A DNA stretch of 64,000 bases. Source: Alteromonas sp. ASW11-130. Lineage in GTDB: Bacteria; Pseudomonadota; Gammaproteobacteria; Enterobacterales; Alteromonadaceae. A model generated the notes under the pieces. The model was not told the DNA's origin and ran no database searches. It saw only the letters and a list, made by a program, of their open reading frames with translations. Position 1 is the first letter of the stretch, and every line of letters starts with the position of its first letter. Shown in pieces: positions 55,106 to 63,635 of the stretch. Location: positions 62,001 through 126,000 of the forward strand of contig NZ_JAPFRE010000019.1 of the NCBI RefSeq assembly GCF_026183735.1, written 5' to 3'. Position numbers and translations under genes: made by a program.

Positions 55106-57133
55106 TTAATCTAAAGGAAAGGCCAAGGTAAAACAGGTTCCTTCCCCCACCACACTAGTCACAAATAGCTTTCCGCCAATAGACTCCATATAGTTTCTGG
55201 CGTCAAATGCACCAATTCCCATTCCAGCGTTACCTTTTGTGGTGTCGAAGGGCTTAAATAAGCGTTGCTTAATAAAGGTCTGATCCATACCACAACCGGT
55301 ATCTTCAATTCTGACTAGCTGCCGATTACTTTCATGATCCAACTCCAACTGAACAGTTACTGCGCCATCGTCTGGCGTAGCTTGTTGGGCATTACTAATA
55401 AGGTGATATACAACATTAGCAAACTTTTCAGGATCGACGACAACAGCTGCTTCTTCAATTTTTTTCATCGTTGGCAAGGGCAGTAGTTGCTGGCATTTAC
55501 TGTCAATTACCGTGCTGATAATTGAAGATAATTTTTCTGCTGAATCCAGCCCTACTTTATCGATTTTTTTGTCCGTAAGCTGACGTAACATTTTATCCAT
55601 TCGGGCTTTGGTGTAATGCAGGGTTTCAAACGTATCCTCGATAAATTCAGGGTTACTTTTGTGTTGCTCAGCATTGCATAAAATTAAATCTATCTGCGCT
55701 GATACATTCTTTAAATCGTGCAAAACAAACGCAGACATACGGTTAAAGGCTGCAAATTGCGCATTTTCCGCTACCGTCATGGCCGCCTCATTATGCAAAA
55801 TGTATGTCGCTACCTGATCGGTAACTGCGGTTAAATAGTCGCGCACTTCCCAATTCAAACTAACCAATTCGCCTTCACTTTGAGCCAGTAATGCGAACCC
55901 CCACACTTTGTCGGCTTTGAAAATAGGCAGAGCCAACTGAAAGCGACATGCTTTGAGCGCCTCTCTATCAAGTTGCAAATCAGAGTAGTTAAAGGGCTTA
56001 ATTTGAAATTCGTCAAAATCTATTAGCCAGGCCGTTTTATTACAATAATGCGTTAATTGCCGCACAAGTTTGGCTTCGGCCGAATTAAGATTGTCGATAT
56101 TACGGTGCCCCACCTCTTCTACATCCATAGTCGAGACTTTTACCAACATCCCCTGGTCATAATTTATCGCGCCTAAAAACCCTTTTAGCGCGTTACAATA
56201 TACCTGAGGTAAATTTTCCGTTTCAGTGGATAGTGCCTGAGTCAGTTTCACCCACTCTATCCGATAATCAAACTGATTCGCGAAAAAATGTTTAGTAATA
56301 AAGACTTTAATTTTAGTACGAAAACTGTTTGATAAGATGAGCGTGGCCAATAACACTAATGACATCACTATCAACACAAGTTGTACTGTGGCCCCCCAGC
56401 TACCGCCAAAGTAATTAATGGCGTAGCCAATCAGTGCCATGCAAAAAAGATAAATACCGGCGACCAAAAGCAGTGAAGAATGCAGCACTACATCTCGGGA
56501 AATGAAAATATCAATACCCCAATGCTTAATGCGACGCATAGCAATAACTAACAGCGGGGTTAGTAATAAATAGATATAACCACGTGCCGCGATATAGCCT
56601 ATTTCAACTTGGTTTACCATCGTGGCATTGGTGTACATGACAAATTCGAACAAATGTGCTGTACCTAAATAGAGCACTAAAGGCTTGTAGGTCCATTGGT
56701 TGGAGCCCGCTTGCCGATACATCACTTCAAGCAGAATTAATATTTCCAGTGACATCACCGTCAGCATGAAGTAATACCATGACTGAGTCACTGGAATAAG
56801 CGTAGGGATAAGAAGGGTAAGTACGGGCGGAAGCAGGATGAAAAAAGTTGCTGGTCGGGCTAGTACTTGCCAGATATTCTCAAAGTCGTTGCGCAAGCAG
56901 CTTGCGATGAATAACAACCATACCAGTTGTTTGAGGATATCTGCGGTAAATAGATAATTTATATTCACCGGGCCCGCGATAATGCTGACAAAGCCCAATG
57001 ACCATACCATGGTTACCATGGTGCCAAGCACAAGTAAATGCTTGGCCAAACCGGACTTCCTTACCGTCAACAATAACAACAGCAACACCATGTAAGCTAA
57101 AAAACTCAGCCCATAGCCGATATCCGCAATCAT
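55106..57133 (-). CDS. prsK: PrsK-type membrane sensor histidine kinase (PEP-CTERM/exosortase system)
   Basis: 675-residue kinase. The first 280 residues hold about eight transmembrane helices, followed by a GAF-like domain (residues 305-450) and a kinase core. The phospho-acceptor His is in FVLHDLKNVSAQIDL, the N box in HLISNAQQATPDDGA, and G boxes in EDTGCGMD and GNAGMGIGAFDARNYM. This layout and the HDLKN spelling match the PEP-CTERM system kinase PrsK, and the partner regulator gene lies directly downstream on the same strand. The signal it senses is unknown. Confidence 0.92.
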   Translation of the reverse strand: MIADIGYGLSFLAYMVLLLLLLTVRKSGLAKHLLVLGTMVTMVWSLGFVSIIAGPVNINYLFTADILKQLVWLLFIASCLRNDFENIWQVLARPATFFILLPPVLTLLIPTLIPVTQSWYYFMLTVMSLEILILLEVMYRQAGSNQWTYKPLVLYLGTAHLFEFVMYTNATMVNQVEIGYIAARGYIYLLLTPLLVIAMRRIKHWGIDIFISRDVVLHSSLLLVAGIYLFCMALIGYAINYFGGSWGATVQLVLIVMSLVLLATLILSNSFRTKIKVFITKHFFANQFDYRIEWVKLTQALSTETENLPQVYCNALKGFLGAINYDQGMLVKVSTMDVEEVGHRNIDNLNSAEAKLVRQLTHYCNKTAWLIDFDEFQIKPFNYSDLQLDREALKACRFQLALPIFKADKVWGFALLAQSEGELVSLNWEVRDYLTAVTDQVATYILHNEAAMTVAENAQFAAFNRMSAFVLHDLKNVSAQIDLILCNAEQHKSNPEFIEDTFETLHYTKARMDKMLRQLTDKKIDKVGLDSAEKLSSIISTVIDSKCQQLLPLPTMKKIEEAAVVVDPEKFANVVYHLISNAQQATPDDGAVTVQLELDHESNRQLVRIEDTGCGMDQTFIKQRLFKPFDTTKGNAGMGIGAFDARNYMESIGGKLFVTSVVGEGTCFTLAFPLD

Positions 57134-57169
57134 CCCTTTCTCCTACAACCTGCGCTAACTTCGCGACTT

Positions 57170-58294
57170 TTAACGCTTCTTGATTACAAGGCTACCTATT
57201 GAATAGCCAGCGCCAAACGAGCAGATTATACCAACATCGCCTTCCACTAAATCTTCATGATTCAGCGCAAACGCAATGATAGAGCCAGCTGAGGCGGTGT
57301 TTGCATACTGGTCAAGAACGATAGGCGCTTCTTCGGGTGTGGCATCGCGACCTAATAGCTTTTTACTGATCAGGGTGTTCATGTTGATATTTGCCTGATG
57401 CAAATACCAGCGTTTGACGTGTTCAGGCGTTAAATTATATTCAGATAAATGAGACTGAATATGTGCGGCAGCAAGCGGACAGACTTCTTTGAATACTTTT
57501 CTGCCAGCTTGATGGAAAAGTTTATCCGCGCCATACGGGTCGACATCATTTGCACGGCTCATATAACTAAAATTCGAACGAATATTGTTTGAGAACCGAG
57601 TTAGGGCTTTTGTACCAAGAATATTATATTGATGGTCTGATTTTGCAGTTTTTGCTTGTTCAACTACCGTGGCGGTGGCAACGTCTCCAAATATAAAATG
57701 ACTGTCACGATCGGTATAGTTAATTTGCGGTGAAACCAGTTCCGGGTTTATGACCAGTACACAACGGGCCGTTTTGGCAGCCACCATTTCGTAGGCACGA
57801 TGCAACCCAAAGGTAGCAGCCGAACACGCTACCAGCATATCGAAACCAAAGCCTTCAATGCCCAATTCGTTCTGCACTTCAATAGCCACCGCCGGATAGG
57901 CCCTTTGCGTATAAGCGCAGGACACGATAACCGCGTCGATGTCAGCGGGGCTTTTATTAGCTGCGGCGAGCGCCTTTTTTGCAGCGGCTATCGCTATTTC
58001 GGCCTGATTCGATAACTCATGCTCTGCGCGTTCAGCAATCACCGGACGCATACGATTAATATCTAATACGCCTTCTTTTTGGTAAATAAAACGCTGTTTA
58101 ATTCCCGATGCTTTTTCGATGAAATCAGCGCTTGAATAAGGCTTTGCTTCTATTTCGCCACGCTCGATTTCAGCTTTATTCGTTTGATTAAAGGCATCGG
58201 CGTAAGCATTATAACTGTCAACCAACTCTTCGTTGGTAATAGTATAGTCGGGGTTCCAGACCCCCACTCCAGAAATCACAATATCGTGCGACAT
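57170..58294 (-). CDS. Beta-ketoacyl-ACP synthase III family enzyme
   Basis: 374-residue thiolase-fold condensing enzyme. The catalytic Cys is in MLVACSAATFGLHRA, the His in RWYLHQANINMN, and the Asn in YANTASAGSIIAFAL, so the Cys-His-Asn triad of KAS III is complete. It is about 55 residues longer than housekeeping FabH because of an insertion near residues 25-75. This resembles the FabH2-type enzymes (such as P. aeruginosa PA3286) that feed beta-oxidation intermediates into fatty-acid synthesis. That function is inference. It follows the epimerase fusion gene on the same strand. Confidence 0.85.
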   Translation of the reverse strand: MSHDIVISGVGVWNPDYTITNEELVDSYNAYADAFNQTNKAEIERGEIEAKPYSSADFIEKASGIKQRFIYQKEGVLDINRMRPVIAERAEHELSNQAEIAIAAAKKALAAANKSPADIDAVIVSCAYTQRAYPAVAIEVQNELGIEGFGFDMLVACSAATFGLHRAYEMVAAKTARCVLVINPELVSPQINYTDRDSHFIFGDVATATVVEQAKTAKSDHQYNILGTKALTRFSNNIRSNFSYMSRANDVDPYGADKLFHQAGRKVFKEVCPLAAAHIQSHLSEYNLTPEHVKRWYLHQANINMNTLISKKLLGRDATPEEAPIVLDQYANTASAGSIIAFALNHEDLVEGDVGIICSFGAGYSIGSLVIKKR

Positions 58295-58426
58295 AGTATT
58301 ACTCTTATTTATGTCTTAAATGGTATGAATAAGCTTCATGTGAAACCTACTACATTAGATACTGTGTAGCTTATCCCTTTGCGAGTCGATTGTCATGGTA
58401 AACACGCGCAGATGCGACTGACGGCG

Positions 58427-60898
58427 TTACACAATGGCTTTATTCCATAACCCATAATCGTAATTAACCGTTCCTTTCCTAAGGCTTAGCGCGATAAGTA
58501 ATAGGCCGCAAATAAGACTTGAAACCATAGCCCACATGCCTGCGCCATATACAAATGGCGTGATGAGTAAGGCTGCCCCCAGCGGAATAATAAGGTAACG
58601 CACCATACGGCCCGTTTCAGCAAGCGATGTCACCACCACTGTTAGCACCAGTGCACCAATTATATGATCAGCATTGGCCATGCCGCCTTGGGCATCAAGC
58701 GTCAGGCGGGTGAACATTAACCACAAGCCTATAGGAATACACAGGGCGAGATTCCAAGGGATATTTACACCGCCGCCGATCATATCTTTGAAAACTGTCC
58801 AGCCGCTGCGGTGAAACTCTGTTTTATCCCCTTCCCATTTCCCGTCATCCGTATCGCCGGTAAAGAAAATTCGTAGTAATGGGCGGCCCTGCTTTTTGCG
58901 CCGGTATAAAAATTCGGTGGTGGCGACTAATTCATCAAGCGAATAAGGAATTTGAATAAGCATAGCCGCTGCCCCAATTAGGCATAAGGTACACCATGTG
59001 CCAATAACGATGGGTTGAATAATAATGAAAAATACCGATATGACGCCCAACGGCACTATCATTATGCCAAACAACATCACCAGCCAAGGCATGGTGCGCC
59101 AACGTCTTACAGAGCCCATTAAGCCCGTCAGTATTTCCAGCGCATAAGTCATTGCTCCCAGCCCAGCATCAGGTACAGGCCACGCTTCTGACACTGACGA
59201 TGTAATAATTTCTTCGGTGCCATTTTTGGCATTTCCCGCAGCGCCAGCAAAAAAAGGCTCCCATACAGAATCAATATGGCCCAATTGATAGGCACACAGA
59301 TAACGAGAAATGAAAAAACCGACGAAAGCGAGCAATATAATAGGCATGCGCTGCACCCAGCCTGACGGATTAAAGCTCCAGCCGGGGGGAGTATTAGGGC
59401 CTGTTTCGGCTGCCACCTGCGAGACGCCTGGTGTTGGTCGAGAACACACGGCAAATCCAATGACCAGCATACCGACCAATGTATCATTCATATAGGCGGC
59501 GGCGGTAGGAGCCCAAAATATCAACGGTGCACCAAGCAACCACAACCCTACGCCCGCGGTAGCATAACGGGCCAGACTCATCCTCCACGACATCGACAAA
59601 AGTGATAACACTAACAATGCGGCACCCGATGCCAGGTTACTGTAAACCATATTCTGACTTTCATAACCCAAGATAAAAGGCGCAGTGAACAGCCAAAACG
59701 CTAAAGCAAAGTTAGCAAAATGCGCCCACATAAATTGATAGTGTTGTTTCTGATATTCTTTCTCGTGGGTCTCGCGAATGCGATCAGCATTAATTTGCTT
59801 TTCTTCTGAGGTTTTAATCCAATCAGGTAATACAATTCCATTGCGTTTATACCAGGCTGGCGGATCAGATTTTAAGTTAACAATTAAGGCTTTAATGCCA
59901 TCATAAATACGATGTTTGGGACGCCAGCCTAAAAGTTTTTCCGCCCTACTGTTATCTAAATCATAATGGTCGCTGGATAGATCGATCATGAAAGGGCGGA
60001 TAAAAGGTTTTTCCCCATGATCGATCGCGTCGGGAATAACCGGCTCTGCATGTTCTTCCACCCAAGCGCCGGGCTTCGCCACAAATTCAGGCACTGAAAT
60101 GGTGGTCCACTCCCGTTCCCCATATATAATATGACCAATGCGGTTTTGCAGCGCCTGATAGCTCATCACCTCACTTTCGCCTGCTAATATCACGGTTTCA
60201 TCAGGCAGCGACTTGCGTTTTTCAATCGCGCGGGCGAATAAGTCAATCATGTCATCTTTATGCAAAAACGCCTGACCCGCTTGGGCGTCGCCGGAATACA
60301 ACCCGCTTTTTAACTGGCGTTCGTAAATTCGGGCAATTTGATGGCTTAAGGTGGGAACGGCACTTTTTTCATCATATAAGCCGGCCATACGCAAAATGGT
60401 GTACGGAATATCACCGTGGTATTCCTTTATCGCTTGCTCTGCCTTTGCTTTGGATTCAGGATAAGCCCACCCAGGGTTAATAGGACTGTCTTCGGTAATT
60501 TTTTGTCCAGGCACGCCCGCTTCATGAACCAGCATGGTAGAGGAATAAATAAAATTCTCTACTTCATATTCTTGCAATGCTTCTAAAAAAAACTGGGTGC
60601 CCTCGACGTTCAGCTTGTCATATAGCGGGTTATCCTCCCCGGTAAAATCAAAGTAAGCGGCTAGATGAATAACGGCTACAAAGTGTTTGCTATGCTTGTC
60701 GGCTATTTTATGCAGCGCAAATTTGATTGAATCACGGGAGGTAAAATCACACTTAATGCTTTCATCTGCCGCCTCGCACGGCTTAATATCCAGCCCGATA
60801 ACATAATGAGATTGCTTAAGTGACTCACACAGCGCTGCACCTACATCTCCCGAAGCCCCTGTTAACAAGACAATAGATTGTTGCTTGTTTTGCGCCAT
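58427..60898 (-). CDS. SDR epimerase / SPW-repeat / VKOR-like membrane fusion protein
   Basis: 823-residue multidomain protein. Residues 8-340 form an extended SDR (NAD-dependent epimerase) domain with LTGASGDVGAALCESL and the active-site YPESKAKAEQA. After a charged linker come hydrophobic pairs that look like SPW repeats (about residues 390-490, FALAFWLFTAPFIL and VGLWLLGAPLIFW). A vitamin-K-epoxide-reductase-like segment follows (about 510-660), with TWCTLC near residue 635 as the redox CxxC and an outer Cys near residue 533. Four to six more membrane helices end the protein. Related fusions are known only as uncharacterised proteins. It probably couples a sugar/sterol-like oxidoreduction to membrane thiol chemistry, but no substrate can be named. 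Confidence 0.8.
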   Translation of the reverse strand: MAQNKQQSIVLLTGASGDVGAALCESLKQSHYVIGLDIKPCEAADESIKCDFTSRDSIKFALHKIADKHSKHFVAVIHLAAYFDFTGEDNPLYDKLNVEGTQFFLEALQEYEVENFIYSSTMLVHEAGVPGQKITEDSPINPGWAYPESKAKAEQAIKEYHGDIPYTILRMAGLYDEKSAVPTLSHQIARIYERQLKSGLYSGDAQAGQAFLHKDDMIDLFARAIEKRKSLPDETVILAGESEVMSYQALQNRIGHIIYGEREWTTISVPEFVAKPGAWVEEHAEPVIPDAIDHGEKPFIRPFMIDLSSDHYDLDNSRAEKLLGWRPKHRIYDGIKALIVNLKSDPPAWYKRNGIVLPDWIKTSEEKQINADRIRETHEKEYQKQHYQFMWAHFANFALAFWLFTAPFILGYESQNMVYSNLASGAALLVLSLLSMSWRMSLARYATAGVGLWLLGAPLIFWAPTAAAYMNDTLVGMLVIGFAVCSRPTPGVSQVAAETGPNTPPGWSFNPSGWVQRMPIILLAFVGFFISRYLCAYQLGHIDSVWEPFFAGAAGNAKNGTEEIITSSVSEAWPVPDAGLGAMTYALEILTGLMGSVRRWRTMPWLVMLFGIMIVPLGVISVFFIIIQPIVIGTWCTLCLIGAAAMLIQIPYSLDELVATTEFLYRRKKQGRPLLRIFFTGDTDDGKWEGDKTEFHRSGWTVFKDMIGGGVNIPWNLALCIPIGLWLMFTRLTLDAQGGMANADHIIGALVLTVVVTSLAETGRMVRYLIIPLGAALLITPFVYGAGMWAMVSSLICGLLLIALSLRKGTVNYDYGLWNKAIV

Positions 60899-61074
60899 AC
60901 AAAAGCCTCCGACTCATCTTTAAATGCTATTGATACCGTTGGATATCTAGATATGATCACTCCCTATTATTGTTAACTTTTGCATTTAAGACGTTGCTCG
61001 CATTGTTTATAGTTGATGAATTCGTTAAAGTTTTTGATTACTATTCCATTAATAGGGCTGACAAGGAATTTCGT

Positions 61075-61425
61075 ATGAATCGAAAGTTAATAGGACTCAT
61101 TCTTGCCGTCGCATCGTATTCTGCAAATGCTAACTACCAGTGTGATGGTGGGGTCGATGGTGTAACGATTGAACCCAAGACAGGGGTGGTATTTGCACAA
61201 AATGTTGGTGGGTTCATTTGGCCAAGACTATGCAGCGTAACACACGAATATAATGGCATCCCTCCTGAGTCCTGTAAGCTTGTTTATTCAACTCTGTTAG
61301 CCGCCCAGACAACTAATAAAGAAGTGAGATTGTGGTTCAATGATGAGAAAGACTGCAGTTTAGAAAGTCACCCTAGTTGGCAGCAACTGACGGGGTGGTA
61401 TTTTGGCCCTTCTATTCGCAACTAA
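61075..61425 (+). CDS. Small secreted protein of unknown function
   Basis: 116 residues with a clear signal peptide (MNRKLIGLILAVASYSANAN, cleavage after ANA). The mature part of about 96 residues has four cysteines (YQCDGG, RLCSVT, ESCKLV, KDCSLE), likely two disulfides, and a C-terminal WYFGP stretch. I chose the ATG at 61075, which has AAGGA 7 bp upstream; a TTG further up would destroy the signal peptide. It faces the porin gene tail to tail. The family looks like the small Cys-rich beta-rich secreted proteins of vibrios, but I do not recognise a function. Confidence 0.8.
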   Translation: MNRKLIGLILAVASYSANANYQCDGGVDGVTIEPKTGVVFAQNVGGFIWPRLCSVTHEYNGIPPESCKLVYSTLLAAQTTNKEVRLWFNDEKDCSLESHPSWQQLTGWYFGPSIRN

Positions 61426-61580
61426 AATTAAAAAAATGTTTACCACAGATAATTAGCTGCATTAACTGATGTCGCTTAAAAACATATATTTCGAGAATAT
61501 TAGTTGCCTTGGAGGTGGTTAGTTGTTTGAGCGAGTAGTATAGGTGCAAGTTGAGCTTGACCCTTGAACATTCAAACGAA

Positions 61581-62639
61581 TTAATAGCTTAATTCAAAGC
61601 GCAAAGTCGCGACTAATTCATTGCGATTTTCGCCAGCAGGATTAGCAATATATTGAAGGTTGGGTTTGATAGCCAGCCACGTGGCCACTTGGGATTTCAC
61701 AAACACTTCAAACGCCTTTTCGGCAGAATGGGTGACGGGTAAATAATTGCTCAGACGCACAATGGTATAAGCAGCGCCAAACATTAACGTGTCATTGTCA
61801 AAAGCATTTCGACTTATGACACCCAGCCCCAGGTGGCGGTCAATTTCAGCCACAATGGCATCACTTGCCCCTAATTGTAAATAATAATACCAGTCTGACT
61901 GGGCTATCGGCCCTTCTAACACTGCATAAGCGCCGTTAGCTCCCTGGTTGGGGGAATTATCGGTTAACTTAAGAAACTCCCCATCATGTTCCCATCCGCC
62001 AATTTTTATAGAAAGATTGTCGGTTTGATAGTGCCATTCACCGATATAAAACCGATCTGAAAACGAGTTTCTACCGGAACCAGCTGCCGCCGCGACCCTT
62101 AGCGTATGGTTTGGAAACACGCCGACGTTAACCACAAGCGATGCGGCGGGGTCTGGGTAAGTAGGCAAGGTAAAAACGGTAGGGCTTAACCCCATAGAGC
62201 CATTCATAAATTCCAGCGCGTTTTGCGCAAATGCAAAGTCGTTATTTAAATCGACAAAACCCGCTTTGATACCATTCGTATCAGTAAACTCATATTGCCC
62301 CCAAGCTTCGTATATCCCCTCAAACTCATCTTCATCAATATTGGAAAATGCTTGGATATCGCCAACATAGTCGGATGCGTTTTCTCCACGCAACATCACC
62401 ACGCTTAAATAACCTGTCATTTGCTGCACAGATACTTGATAACCCGCCTCCACTAGCCCGCGAGTGACAATATCTTTATCCACGCCTTCAACATCCAGCG
62501 CTGACAGGTCAATGATCGCATTAGCGCTAACCTCATGTGTAACCTGTGCATGCCCCCCTTTAGCGCACATAGCTGCATATAAAATAAGTAATACCGCGTA
62601 AAACGAACGAGGGGTACGGTTACAGAACCAATTATTCAA
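61581..62639 (-). CDS. OprB-family carbohydrate-selective porin
   Basis: 352-residue outer-membrane protein. A signal peptide ends near residue 32 (GGHAQ). The body alternates hydrophobic and polar residues as in a beta barrel, with WGQYEFTDTNGIKAGFVDLNNDFAF and the late APLVTHSAEKAFEVFVKSQV-like region typical of OprB. The chain ends in LVATLRFELSY, a C-terminal aromatic residue that marks OMP insertion signals. It probably passes sugars across the outer membrane. No sugar ABC or kinase genes lie next to it. Confidence 0.82.
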   Translation of the reverse strand: MNNWFCNRTPRSFYAVLLILYAAMCAKGGHAQVTHEVSANAIIDLSALDVEGVDKDIVTRGLVEAGYQVSVQQMTGYLSVVMLRGENASDYVGDIQAFSNIDEDEFEGIYEAWGQYEFTDTNGIKAGFVDLNNDFAFAQNALEFMNGSMGLSPTVFTLPTYPDPAASLVVNVGVFPNHTLRVAAAAGSGRNSFSDRFYIGEWHYQTDNLSIKIGGWEHDGEFLKLTDNSPNQGANGAYAVLEGPIAQSDWYYYLQLGASDAIVAEIDRHLGLGVISRNAFDNDTLMFGAAYTIVRLSNYLPVTHSAEKAFEVFVKSQVATWLAIKPNLQYIANPAGENRNELVATLRFELSY

Positions 62640-62769
62640 CTGCGCATCCTGCTATTTTTTTTCAATATTAGCTTAAGTAGTGTAGGCGTAGCCAATTACA
62701 TCGATTATTTTGGTGATTTTTTACGGCACATCTAAACTTAAGTTTTCACTTTAAAATCGAAAACGTGTA

Positions 62770-63441
62770 ATGGAACCTTCTGACCCTGCCCGTTTAGCTG
62801 AAAAACAACTTATGTTAACTACTCATTTGGCGGGAAGAGGTATCCGCGATACTAACGTGCTCAAAGCAATGAACACCGTGCCTCGCGAAGCTTTTTTGTC
62901 GGCGGTAAATGTTCCGCACGCCTATATTGACGCCCCATTACCTATTGAAGAAGGCCAAACGATCTCACAACCTTATATTGTGGCGAAAATGGCAGAGTTG
63001 GCACATTTAGACAGCCATTCTAAAGTACTGGAAATTGGCACGGGATCAGGCTACGGCGCTGCCGTATTAGGCCAAATTGCGGCAGAAGTATTCTCTGTTG
63101 AAAGAAAAGCAAAGTTAGCCCCACAAGCACGCAGCGTCTTAAAAAAACTAGGGTATGCTAATGTTACTATTGTCGAAGGTGACGGCTCCCGAGGATTGAT
63201 AGAAGAATCACCTTTCGACGCGATTGTGGTCACCGCGGCGGCCCCTGTTATTCCAGCCATACTAAAAGAGCAGCTGGTACTTGGAGGAAGCTTAGTTATC
63301 CCAGCCGGTGAAGGACCCATTCAGCACCTGCTAAAAATTAAACGCACCGATGTGAATACATATGAACGTACCGAGCACGGCGCCGTGCGCTTTGTGCCCT
63401 TAATTGGAGAGTTTGGCTGGGAGCGCAGGCACGAGTTTTAA
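62770..63441 (+). CDS. pcm: Protein-L-isoaspartate O-methyltransferase
   Basis: 223-residue SAM-dependent repair enzyme for isoaspartyl residues. Family hallmarks are PLPIEEGQTISQPYIVAKM and motif I VLEIGTGSGYGAAVLGQ, then FDAIVVTAAAPVIP. It is about 15 residues longer than E. coli Pcm at the N-terminus. The gene is isolated: surE, nlpD and rpoS, its usual neighbours, are absent here, so this may be a second copy or a relocated one. Confidence 0.94.
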   Translation: MEPSDPARLAEKQLMLTTHLAGRGIRDTNVLKAMNTVPREAFLSAVNVPHAYIDAPLPIEEGQTISQPYIVAKMAELAHLDSHSKVLEIGTGSGYGAAVLGQIAAEVFSVERKAKLAPQARSVLKKLGYANVTIVEGDGSRGLIEESPFDAIVVTAAAPVIPAILKEQLVLGGSLVIPAGEGPIQHLLKIKRTDVNTYERTEHGAVRFVPLIGEFGWERRHEF

Positions 63442-63635
63442 GCTATATTCTGTCGAACTGGAGCGACGTTATTATTGCGAATTACTCATTTTCCCCTTTT
63501 GACAACTGCACAAACTATATCTTCAACGATAAATATTGAGGTTTGGGGTCGCCCCTTTCAGTCACTTTCTTTAACTGCGAATATTCTCTCGCGCAAATTA
63601 GTCGGCAATTCGCAAAGTGCTTATCCTATTTTGTT

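Noticed and set aside
60970-61425. Longer TTG-initiated version of the small secreted protein
   Set aside because: It would put 35 residues before a clean signal peptide and ignore the AAGGA just before the ATG at 61075.
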